Origin: Hirudo medicinalis
Taxonomy: Eukaryota > Annelida > Clitellata > Hirudinida > Hirudinidae
NCBI GenBank assembly: GCA_011800805.1
Contig: MPNW01000960.1
Span: 3,165 to 36,060 of the forward strand
Reading direction: 5' to 3'
DNA: 32,896 bases
In this document: one piece after another, positions 18,936 through 29,700 of the stretch
Layout of the letters: the number at the start of each line of letters is the position of its first letter
How positions within the stretch are numbered: the stretch's first letter is position 1
Program-made: the position numbers and the translations under genes
Notes under the pieces: model-generated
Seen by the model: only the letters and a program-made list of their open reading frames with translations
Databases searched by the model: none
Told to the model about the DNA's origin: nothing

Positions 18936-21751
18936 ATGGCTCAAACAGTTCTGTATCTGATCTTGATAGGAAAGTTTTACTTTTTCATTATGACCTCAGG
19001 TAAGAAATTGGTTTTCTAATATAATAATAACCATAATGGCCATTAAAGTTGCTTTTAATTTTAGTACTAGCAATGGTTGAAAGTTCAATAATCTAATAAC
19101 CTGGGCCTTTTCTATCAATTCCAGGTAAAACAAGAATTATCAACTTGGAAAAAGAGCCATTATATGCAAAGGCTGGAGATCCTTTGAGATTAGTTTGTGA
19201 GCAAACTCAGGGGTTCAAAACTACATGGCTTAGATTCGTTGGGTCAAACCTGTCAACAGAATTTCCATTACAAAGTGAAAACTTATACGAACCAATTGCA
19301 AATGTTGAGGGATTTACTGAGAAAGTTCATGACAAGCATGGAAAGCACTTGAACATCATCGAAAAAGAAATTGCTCAAGTCAACGACTCTGGTTCCTATT
19401 GTTGCAATGTTCTCAGCAATCTTGATAGATCATACTGTGTCGATGTGATCATTTTTAGAGGTACGGGCTTTCTTCCCTGCATGTTGATGCTTGTACGATT
19501 CTGTTTTGTAACTTAACTAACATATTTAATGACTCAAAATTCATGAACTTAAGATAGGAGCAAATTAATTTTGTATAAAATAAAATGATTTTACAGTTAA
19601 GAGCCATGATGGGGTGATGCTGAAAAGCGGAGAGAGAACCTACATAGGCTGCGAGTTTAGTTCGGAAACAAAAATTTCTCCGGTCGTCTCCTGGGTCAAG
19701 GAGGGCAGAACCATCAATCCAGAAGTCAGAGGTGCAAAGTATTCCATCAATTCCACCTGGATTGACAATGATTTCATCTCTCAACTTAGCATCCGCAAGA
19801 CTGGTAAGATCATTTTAATGAAGTGGCTGTTATGAGTTGCATTTGATGAGCCGAGGGATGGAGAAAGGAGTTTGGATTTAATCAAGGAAATTGACAGTGA
19901 CAATTTTTATCGGACATAAATGCCACAAGGTAACGTAACATAATTCAGACTAATTAATTATCCAAAAGGGATGTATTCCCGTTAGTGGATGACCTGTAAT
20001 ATGATTGAAGGCTAAAACAACCAGCTAAACTTAATAATGGACCAATTCAATCAGAGTGAACCAAATCAAGCAATCAAATTGACGAAGTTGTGGAGTAAAA
20101 TCTCAGGCTACAGATGAAAAGTTGTGATTTGTTTTGTAATGATTGGAATCGCAAACTAATAAAATGTGATTATTAATATAATAATAATATAATATTAAGT
20201 TAATATAATAATGTATTATTATGTTAATATAATTGAATATTAATGCTAAATATTATTATGCTAAATGTTAATAATAATTATAATGTTATGTTAACATAAT
20301 ATTTAGTTAGTATAATAATATAATATTATGTTAATATAATAATGTGATCGTTAATGTAATATTATAATATCTGTATCCTAATGTACTTTCTCATGTGAAA
20401 GGCTATAATGTTAACAACATTCTTTCAATTTCAGTCGATCGAGACGTTGGCACCTACGAATGTCATTTGATGCTGGCGAACAATGCAACCTTCATTCACC
20501 TTGTGCAGATCACATGTAAGGATGACAATTTCTATTAAAGTTACATAACTAATTACATAACTAATAAGTAATTCTCTAAGTAATAAGTTCTCTTATAAAT
20601 GTTTTTTGATGCTGATATTGCTATTGTATTGGTATTTTTATTACAGAATTTTTTATTAACTGAATTTAGCTGCCCCTGTGGCGAAAATTTCAGAAAGATC
20701 GTTGAATGTAAAAGAGCAAGACACTGCCAAAGTCGTCTGCCTGGCGTGGGGGTGGCCAGCACCAACGGTTCAGTGGTTCAAGGGACTTGAGAATGAATCC
20801 ATCGTTGAAATTTCAAAATCTCCTCACTACGACGGCGATGATGCCGACGACGAGATGTCGATTCGTGTTTATGCAAGCATTCAACAAAAGAGGTTGCAAC
20901 TTGCCACGACGTCATCATCATCATCACCACCACCGTCGTCGTCGTCGTCATCCTCGACAACATATCCAGATCGGCAAAATGTCTCAACGGAATTTCCACT
21001 CGATAGTAACTACCTCTCGACTCCAGCGGCAGACGACTTGAATCTCCAGCCGAGGCCGGTGCGTTCGACTCTCGTCATCCAAGACGCGAGGATGTCGGAC
21101 AGAGACGTCTACATCTGCGAGGCGTCTGCTTTCGTAAATGGCTCAAAAACTCTCAAGTCGAGGGCCGCCATCTTGGTTCGAGTGAAGGGTTTGTTTTGNG
21201 TTTGTTTTGAACAAAAGTTCACCTTTGAGTGAATCCAAATTAATTTGTCATTTAAAGACAACAATTTTTATAAATAACAATAATAATTTATTTATTTCGT
21301 AATGTTAAAGTTTCTCAAGTGATATTAATAAATCATTTAATTAAATCATTAATAGTAATAATAATATTTTAATAACAAATATTGGTAAAATAAGAATCTA
21401 TTTATAATCTTTTTCCAGGTAGGTATGCCTGTCTTTATCCTATGGTAGGTGTCATTCTCGAGTTCCTAGTCCTGCTCATCATCATCATCATCTATGAGAG
21501 GAAGAAGAGAAGGAACGAGGATGAAATCAACAATGCCGACGAGAACAATTTGTCAGTGGCGGTTCTGATCACTAATTAACATTAATAATCAACCCATCAA
21601 TCACATGTGTCGTTAATTCTGATTGGACGTGCATCGTCAGATTTCAATCACTGCATCAATCAAATGCCAGTAAATAAACTGCCTTTTGGTGTTTCTTTCC
21701 AGGTTTCAACCACTCGTGAGACGCAGGTCAGGAAGCAAAACGAGAAAGTGA
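18936..21751 (+). CDS. Basigin/neuroplastin-like three-Ig membrane glycoprotein
   Basis: Exons: 18936-18999, 19125-19460, 19597-19803, 20435-20515, 20670-21188, 21419-21551, 21703-21751; phases agree and give 462 residues. A hydrophobic signal peptide (VLYLILIGKFYFF) precedes three Ig domains: domain 1 in exon 2 (DSGSYCC), domain 2 split over exons 3-4 (DVGTYEC), domain 3 in exon 5 (VVCLAWGWPAPTVQWFKG to DRDVYICEASA). Exon 6 holds the transmembrane helix with an embedded glutamate (YPMVGVILEFLVLLIIII; Glu 417) and then YERKKRR. That intramembrane Glu and basic juxtamembrane stretch are hallmarks of the basigin/neuroplastin/embigin family, which chaperones monocarboxylate transporters and acts in adhesion. 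Several N-glycosylation sequons are present. Domain 3 carries a Ser/Pro-rich insertion (about residues 309-331). The short tail ends RRRSGSKTRK. A poly(A) signal, AATAAA, lies at 22274-22279. Intron 5 contains an N (21199). Confidence 0.88.
20165..20375. repeat. AT-rich TAATATAATAATGT-type repeat field
   Basis: Imperfect repeats of TAATATAAT and ATGTTAATATAAT fill the intron between exons 3 and 4 of the basigin-like gene. No other content. Confidence 0.9.
21189..21209. other. Single-N gap flanked by a 10-bp direct repeat
   Basis: GTTTGTTTTG stands on both sides of the N at 21199. It lies directly after the exon 5 donor of the basigin-like gene. Most likely an unmerged contig overlap. Confidence 0.85.
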
Positions 21752-22569
21752 GGAGGACTTCGCTCCCTCATCCCTAACCCTGACCCTCAAGATTCCTATC
21801 CTACCTCGAGCTATTTTGACTTCGGCCGGGAGTTTTTACTGACCAGAAAGTTCGTTTCCGTGTCGACGATGTTTTCTTGCGTTCCATCTTCGTAGAGGAA
21901 GTCATTCCGTAGACTTTTTAGTGCTCTGGTGATGTGTTTCGTCGATCACTTGATTTTATTTTGAGGACTTGAAACATTCGTCTCTTCGACTTCAGTTGTT
22001 CTTCGCATTCCTGCATTTTCCGAACTCGACAATGCTAGATTGTTCGTTGTCGATGTTCTCCAAGCAATCTTCGGTCAGAATCCTGCATATTTTTTCTAGT
22101 GTTTTCAAAGAGTGAAGAGTGTCGTCTGCTCTTCATTCGGGCATTCGTCGGAGTTATTTTGACAATTGTGATTTGATGTCGTGGATGTGTGCCCCTCTGG
22201 CTCAAGTCTGCTGACGGGAGCTGACGAACGTTGAGAAAGTCAAATAAGAAATTCATATCAGGAAGCTGCTCCAAATAAATGTGTTGATCACAGTTAAGCA
22301 TGGTGTTAGTTGTTTTTTCCGCAATAAGCTATTGTAATAACTAAAATCAATACTTTGTAATTTTTTTTATTAATTCAAAAATCCGATATTTGAAAATTTT
22401 ATTTACTGCTTTTTCTCAGCTTTGCAACAGGCACAGATCAAAAACAAACATCAAGACAAACGACTTCTTGGCGATAATTATTCGGTTTGAAAATCGCGAA
22501 TTTATTCAAAAAAAAAATGGGGAAAAACATTAAACACAGTTTCCGGGTTTTCCGAGCCTCAGTTTGTCA
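21752..22569. other. Convergent 3' UTR zone
   Basis: The basigin-like gene (plus) and the first DDX18 copy (minus) converge here. Plus-strand AATAAA is at 22274-22279. Minus-strand AATAAA is at 22506-22501, and again at 22403-22398. Open frames in this stretch have no recognisable content and are taken as UTR. Confidence 0.55.
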
Positions 22570-25500
22570 TCACCTCGTAAATGTCCTCGTATCGCCTTCC
22601 TGTTTGGTGTTTGATCTCTTCTTGAAGATCTTCATCTTGTCCAACTTCTTCCTCTTGTTTGAACCTCCGTCATAGCTGAGGGCCCCGCCATTGTCCCGCG
22701 GCCTTTTCTTACCCTTGCCTTCCCCACCTTCGAGTGAAAGAAGGAAACGATAAATGAAATGAAAATGTAAGCATGCAGCAATGGTTGTTGTGCATTTATT
22801 TATAACTAATGTATTCGGAGGATGTAATCATATGAAATAATAATAATTAATCTGTCCAGTTGCAATTAATTTTTCATAATTCTCATTGTGGGCCTTAGAC
22901 GTTCCCACACGTGCACTGGACTCACCTAGTGATACGTGCGGGGGCACCGTTAGCCCGAAGGAGAGGGCTACTTTCTGCCTGTCGAGATTGTTTACGTTGA
23001 AGATTTCCTTGAGGGAGTGTGAGGCATAAGCACGGATGTAGCTTTGTAGCCGTTGATGGCTGCTTGGTGCATGAAGGTGTTTGTGTTCACGAGTCTTTCC
23101 AGCTGAAAATACAAGCATCAGTGGATCAGTTTTAAGTATTTCAAAAACTGGAGTAGAACCGACCAATCAATCAGAAGGAGTTGTGCGTTTATATATGTAT
23201 TTATAAGTATAAATTATACAAAATTATCTCAGTAAACAAAAATGAAGAAATACATGAACCAATAAGCAGCCAAATAAATAACACAAAGGTCGCACCTCCA
23301 TTTGAACTTTAGAGACCTTCTTCCAGCTGACTTTGTACTCATTCATCGGGACTTTGGCGTCGTCCAAGTACTTGAGGAAGCCAATCTCCTCTGCCATCAA
23401 GAAGAGGAGGGCATGACCCGTCGTTCCCTCACCTCTGGCCGTTCTGCCGACCCTGTGTATGTACTCCTGGAAGGAGGTGAAATAACTTTTAAAATAGGCC
23501 AACGGCTAGTTACTATTCATAATTATAGTATGTGCATTCATAATTCATTATCCATTTGAAATCATTAACATAAAATATGCGAACCTGTGGATCATCAGGG
23601 GGCTCGTACTGGACGATCCAATCGACGGCAGGTATGTCGAGACCTCGGGCTGCGACATCGGTGCAGAGGAGGATGCCCTCAGTGGCCTGGCAGAACTGAT
23701 AGAACATCATGGTTCTCTTCGTCTGCTTGTGTCCGCCCTTTGAATGGAATAATTCGTCGGAATAAAATTAATTATTTAAATAGCGATTTAAATAGAGATT
23801 TGCAAGCATAGTACTTCAGTCATTTTGGAATTAATAACTTAGTAATACTTATTATGAAAATAATTAACTATCAAATGATAACAAAAACATTGCTTCATTG
23901 TCGGACTATTTTACAAAATTGCAAGCAAGCATTTCACACAGGACAAATCAATTATTATTAAAAACTATTCTAAGAAATCATCCGGACATCGAACGACGAG
24001 CGGACGACAAAACGACGTTGCCTACGTGGATGGCCATGACGGGGATGTCGATGTAGTTGAGAAGGTCGTGGAAGTATTCCACTGTGAGTCGAGCGCTCAT
24101 GAACACCATGACTTTCTTGTCCTTGTTCTTCTTCAGGAATGTGAACAGCATCAGGAACCTCTTCTCAGGGGGGCACAGAAAGAAGCCCTGAAGGTCAAAA
24201 TGAAAATGACCTTTAAACTCTATAATATTCAGAGCTGATCTTTTGGTTAAGAAATTTTAAGTAATTTTTATTTTTATTTCCAAAAATTTTAATAATAATA
24301 ATGTTAAATTAATAATAATTTGCTTTCACATTCGGTCGTTAAATGAAGGACATTGTAAATTTCTAGATAATGACGACATGATGATGTCAAAATTAGAAAC
24401 ATCATGTCTCATTTTAGTCATGGATTCCTGCAATAATCACTTTATCATCATCATCATCACAACAACATTACATACCTGTTGCAGTCCCTCAACAGTAGCC
24501 TGATCCTTGTTGTCGTCGACACCGACATAGACGGGTTCACTTTTGAAGGACAACCTCGCCAGGTCCTCCGTCTTTTTCGTCTGAGTGGCCGAGAAGAGGA
24601 GCGTCTGTCTGGATTCTGGAAGAATTTAGAGTCATTGAAAATTAGTTATAAATAGATTTATCAACTAAATATTAATTATTATAAATAAGTGTTTATTGTT
24701 AATTTTTTTATTCAAACAATAAATAATATATTAGCAAGATTCAGTCTTGAGGACTGTTAGCAATCACGAACATATAATGATATATTAATATACTTAATAT
24801 TCATTAATGAGATTGAATGCTGATTAATATTAATGAGATGGAAAGGTAATTAATATTAATGAGATGGAAATAGCATCTGGATGCACGGACTCGGAAGGAT
24901 CTTGATGATCTGCCTCATCTCGTCCTCGAAACCATCCTGCAGGATTCGATCTGCTTCATCGATCACCAAGCACTCCAGGTTCTTGAACAGGAAGCTCGGA
25001 GTGTTCTGAAATAATAATAATAATAATAATGGTTAATTTATAATGCGCCATTTGCATAGCGTCAGAGGTGCCTAAAAGGCAATTAATATTCATGAAGTGC
25101 TCAATGTAATGCGACAAATGTTGTAAGATTGTATTATTTATTAGCAAGTTAAGTCATGATTAATAATCAGGACATGCACAAGCATCTTAGCCTATTTAGG
25201 CTATTTTCATCGAAAGATACCGAAATTTTAAATACTTCCGCTCGCACGATTCAAATCATTGTAATCAAAGCATTTACTCATCTACAATTCTGAATTTATT
25301 TAAATTCCTAAAAATCAAAACAAATTTCCAAATAATCCAAAAAAAAAAGAAGAATCGATTGAATCTCCAACCATCAAGTGATCGAGCAATCTTCCTGGAG
25401 TGGCGACGACGATGTTGATACCCTTCCCCAGCTTCTCAGCCTCCTGCTTCCTATTGGTTCCCCCGATGACCAATCCGAAAGTGTAACTGTGGTGCTTCAG

Positions 25501-26321
25501 CAGTTCCTTGAGGACGCTGTAAGTCTGGAGGGCCAACTCCCTCGTGGGGGAGATTATGATGGCCCCAGTGCCTGATTAGATTTTGAATTATCCAGATGAC
25601 ATTATTATGGTTAGGTAATATTATATTACTAAATCATTGGTTGACTTATTTTTCAATTAACATGGACACATGTGTTATGACAAGAAATGAAATGTAGTTT
25701 ACAATGCATTTTGAATAACTTATTTGACATTAACAGGAATTATTATTATTATCATTATTGTCAAGAATTAAAACAATTTCCAGATAATTTAATCACTCAA
25801 AAACAAACAATTCGTGGATGTTTACCATGCTTATTTTTAAATTCACATTTGTGGATTTGTTCAACAACGGGGATGAGAAAGGCCAGTGTTTTTCCACTGC
25901 CTGTCTTGGCAGCTCCAAGCAGATCCCTGAAACAAATTTGGGTCATTAAGATCAGTAGTATTACTTTATTGCATTTAAGAATCTTTTATTATTACTATTA
26001 TTTCTAGTATTTCATCTAAAACATATCTGCAAACACATGGACACTGACTTTCCATCCAAAACGTGTGGAATGCACTCTGCCTGAACGTCGGTCATAGTCT
26101 TGAATCCCATCTCTTTTAAGGCGTCGAGAGTTTGTTCGGACACATATCCTTCGAGCACAGAAAATGATTTGTCGCCTAATATTTTTACGGCCAGCTCACT
26201 CTTACGGCCTGAAATAGTTTCATCGCAACAATTACTTTAAATTATTTATCTTCTTAATAATCGTGATAACAAAATCACAATCTAAAAAATGTAAATTGTA
26301 AAAAAAGTAACCTTCATCCAT
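22570..26321 (-). CDS. DDX18: DDX18/Has1-like DEAD-box RNA helicase, copy A
   Basis: Has1/DDX18 is a nucleolar RNA helicase acting in 60S ribosome assembly. Exons: 26321-26312, 26208-26049, 25926-25826, 25571-25372, 25005-24891, 24615-24476, 24187-24026, 23737-23585, 23466-23296, 23102-22926, 22727-22570; 515 residues if one missing base in exon 10 is allowed for. Motifs in order: Q-like MTDVQ (42-46), Walker A AKTGSGKT (63-70), SPTRELA (98-104), TPGR (148-151), DEAD (173-176), SAT (204-206), [21 protein letters not shown]. The C-terminal [19 protein letters not shown] and VALSFGL are specific to DDX18/Has1. A lysine-rich tail ([14 protein letters not shown]) fits nucleolar localisation. The long N-terminal extension of human DDX18 is absent: the first coding exon is only 10 nt (M-D-E plus one base). 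Exon 10 is one base short at about 23043-23045, disrupting the frame. The tandem paralogue lies 390 bp upstream. Confidence 0.92.
24823..24870. repeat. 22-bp direct repeat, period 26, in DDX18 copy A intron 5
   Basis: ATTAATATTAATGAGATGGA plus two further bases is repeated at 24823-24844 and 24849-24870, ending about 20 bases from the exon 5 boundary. Confidence 0.9.
25006..25110. repeat. AAT microsatellite at an acceptor, followed by SINE-like debris
   Basis: On the minus strand (ATT)n runs directly into TTTCAG before exon 5 of DDX18 copy A and serves as its pyrimidine tract. The adjacent TTTATAATGCGCC and CATAGCGTCAGAGG resemble pieces of the SINE 3' domain, weakly. Confidence 0.55.
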
Positions 26322-26710
26322 TTTATTTGCACGATATAATCCAAACAATGTTTACCAACGGTCGATAATATGACTTAAATAAAACATTGGTTGATCAAAG
26401 AATAACTTACGCTATTTTTTTATGATAACTTTTTAAAATTTTTTGTTATTAAATAATGAAAGGTCCAATATTTTATTTTTATGTAAGTCTTGCTAGAAAT
26501 CTTAATTTCCAAATTACATAGGCAAGTCATAAGGCAGGAAATTGTGGTTTTGGCTTTCATTTTTTGGGTTTCGTACTGGCCAAAGTACTTAACTGCGCCA
26601 AATCTGGTATTCTAGTAACGCTGCTGCCCTTAAGCGTACACTGATCCTCTCAACAAAATGTTTTTAGATCATGAGAATTTGACTTTTATTTTAAATAAAA
26701 AACAAGGATT
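26322..26710 (-). promoter_or_regulatory. Spacer between the DDX18 copies
   Basis: The spacer is 389 bp between the copy B stop and the copy A start. Minus-strand AATAAA at 26690-26685 is a likely copy B poly(A) signal. The remainder should hold the copy A promoter; no clear core element is visible. Confidence 0.5.
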
Positions 26711-29700
26711 TTAAAAATCTTTTTTCTGATTAAATTTTACTCCTATGAACTTTTCCACTTTCCTCTTCTTCCTGTGATCTCCGAATTTCTGATCATCTGA
26801 CTTCCTCTTGTGTGCTTAATGAATAAATAAATAACAAAAAGTATGCCATTAACTGCCTCAGAGAGTAACACAAGTTAATAAAAAGAATGTGAGAAATGAA
26901 TTTAGCGAGTATTTGCTAATAATTAATTAGATCAGTCATCTAACCATCATAAAAAGTTAAAGGTAATTATTTAGAAATAATGTCCCAACTTAATTCTTAT
27001 TCAATGTCACAACATATTGCAAAACTTACAGAAATCTATCCATGGCGCTTTGGATAGGCCAAATGACAGGGCAAGCTTGTTGAGGTTGAGTTTGTCAAAG
27101 TCAAAGACCTCCCTTAGTGGGTGGGATTTGTAGGCCCTGACATAACCTTCGTAGGCCCGGACAGCCCATGGCCTGATAAATGCATTCCCGTTGATCATTT
27201 CTTCCAGCTAGATTGAGAAAATATCGGAATAATCAGAAAAGAAAAAATAATCAATTTTCTAATATCCTGCAGTATGGTAACATGGCTAGCATCTCAACAT
27301 CACAAGAAACAATTAGCCAGCCTACTGCCAAACAAAACATCATAAGCATCCCACAAGCATAAGAATGCTGTGCTTCTAAACTCACATGCACATTGAGTTC
27401 GGGAACTAAATCCCAGTCCATTTCGTACTCGTCTATAGGCACCTTGCTGTTCTTGAGGTGCTTTCTGAAATCTAACTCGTGAGCCATGAGGAAGAGAAGG
27501 GCTGAGCCTTTCGCCCCCTCTCCACGGGCCGTTCTTCCCACCCTGTGAATGTACTCCTGATAATAATGATGCTCAAGTTAACTAGGTGAAATAGCATCGA
27601 CATAATGTTTATACTGACATCCTATTGTTATTATTACTATTATTATTAATTACTTAATTTACTGGAAGCATCTTCAACAAAAACAACATCACAAGTAAAT
27701 GTAATCAGGCTCCACTGAGAGTTTTATTATTATTATTATCATCATAATTAATATTATTATTAAGCAATTATGCATTCAACAAATAAATACATTTAAATAA
27801 TGTCAGGGATAACTGAATTAGTATAAAATAACTGAATGCAAACAACGAGCCCATGTCACCGACTTGGACACTCGAAGGAGGATCGTACTGGAAAACCCAG
27901 TCGATGTCATGGATGTCGAGACCCCTGGCGGCAACATCGGTGCAGAGGAGGACGCCGTGCTCGGCCTTCCTGAACTTTTTCAGAATTCGCTTTCTTTCAT
28001 GCTGGTCATGTCCACCCTGTCGTTGATCGACTTGTTGTAACATAATGATGGATGTTTATTAAAATATGCAGAACATCTTAATGGTATTATTCTTGCAGGA
28101 GACTGTTATGGTCTGGGGTGAGCAGTTTATTATTACTTGTGTGTCAGTCGTGCGATTAATCGGGTAAGTTTAAGTTAATTGAAATAAAATTAGACCACCA
28201 AGCAAACACCAAAGAGTCGTTCGATAGTATAAATCTATCATCAGCTGAATGCTGATTCCTAACAAAGACTAACGTGNGTGCGATTAATCGGGTAAGTTTA
28301 AGTTAATTGAAATAAAATTAGACCACCAAGCAAACACCAAAGAGTCGTTCGATAGTATAAATCTATCATCAGCTGAATGCTGATTCCTAACAAAGACTAA
28401 CGTGTATGGACAAGGTGCTCATCTCCCAATGCCGAAGTATCCTGTCGTAGAACTCCACGGTCACCCGTGCCCCCATGAACACCATGATCTTTGAAGAGTC
28501 AATCTTTTCCCTCAAAAGGGTGAAGAGGGTAGAGAACCTTTTCTCAGGAGGGCACACAATGTAACCCTAGACAAGTTTATAAATAGCTTGAGACCGCTGC
28601 AGATGATTGGACGAGCCAGAGTCTTGTTAACCTTTTTTATTTATTGATAAAATTTCCAACCAATGGGCTAGAAACTACATCAACATCAGCACTGATGTGT
28701 AGTATATAACTATTAAAGAGATCAAAGCAACTAACCAATTAGGCCTGATAAATAATAACAGATAATGAATAATTTACATTAGCATAGCCATAGACATGCC
28801 TAAATTAGCTCAAAATATAAATAATTTTGTCTGACCTGCTCGAGTCCTTGGGCAGTGGCCTTCTTGCCAACCTCGACATCGATGTGCACGGGCTTCCTCC
28901 TGAACAGGGACCGAGCAAGTTCGTCTGCTTTGTCGGTGCGAGTTGCAGTGAAGAGGAGCATCTGTTTATTCTCTGGAGTGAGAATTATTTTAAAAAATCA
29001 GAAATAAATTTAATTATGAATATAATTAAGTAAGTTTAATAAGTAACGAATAATTTACTTATATAAGCTTTACTATTATTATAATAATTATTATTATTAT
29101 TATAATCATTTGCAAATCTTCTGTTTAAGTTAGATCAGCACATCAGCTGGAGTTGTGTCTAAATAACAACACGACCAAAATCTCAATGTCCCTCAATTGT
29201 ACAGTGTGCATCGAATATTCACAAACGAAGAGTATAATGAAATAATAATATTTTATCAACAGGTGAGCTGCCACTTACGAGGAGTGAGTTTCATAATCTG
29301 CTTCATGGTTTCCTCAAAGCCATCCTGCAGGATGCGATCTGCTTCATCGATCACCATGAGTTCCAGGTTGCTGAAGACAAAGCCCTCTGTTTTCTGACGA
29401 GAAAATGTTCACTATCCTTAGTAATTAAAACACTGTTGAAATTAATAATGTAATAAAATATAATAAATAATATAACGTAATAATAATATAATGGATATAT
29501 ATTTGTTTTGAATTTTTATTGTATCTCCTTATTTTCTATTCCAACAACAATGGTCAAATAATAAGAATTTAAAAAATATTTAATCTATTGCATTAGAATT
29601 AGATTGCATTAGAATGCAACATCATCATCATCATCAATCATAGCCTACTCACAGTGAGGTGATCCAGCAACCTGGCTGGGGTAGCTACGAGGATGTTTGT

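Noticed and set aside
24373..24470. Possible box C/D snoRNA in DDX18 copy A intron 6, with a GACATGATG/CATCATGTC hairpin at 24375-24408
   Set aside because: GATGA boxes come from the microsatellite and no CTGA box D is placed correctly. The 9-bp hairpin alone is not evidence of an RNA gene.
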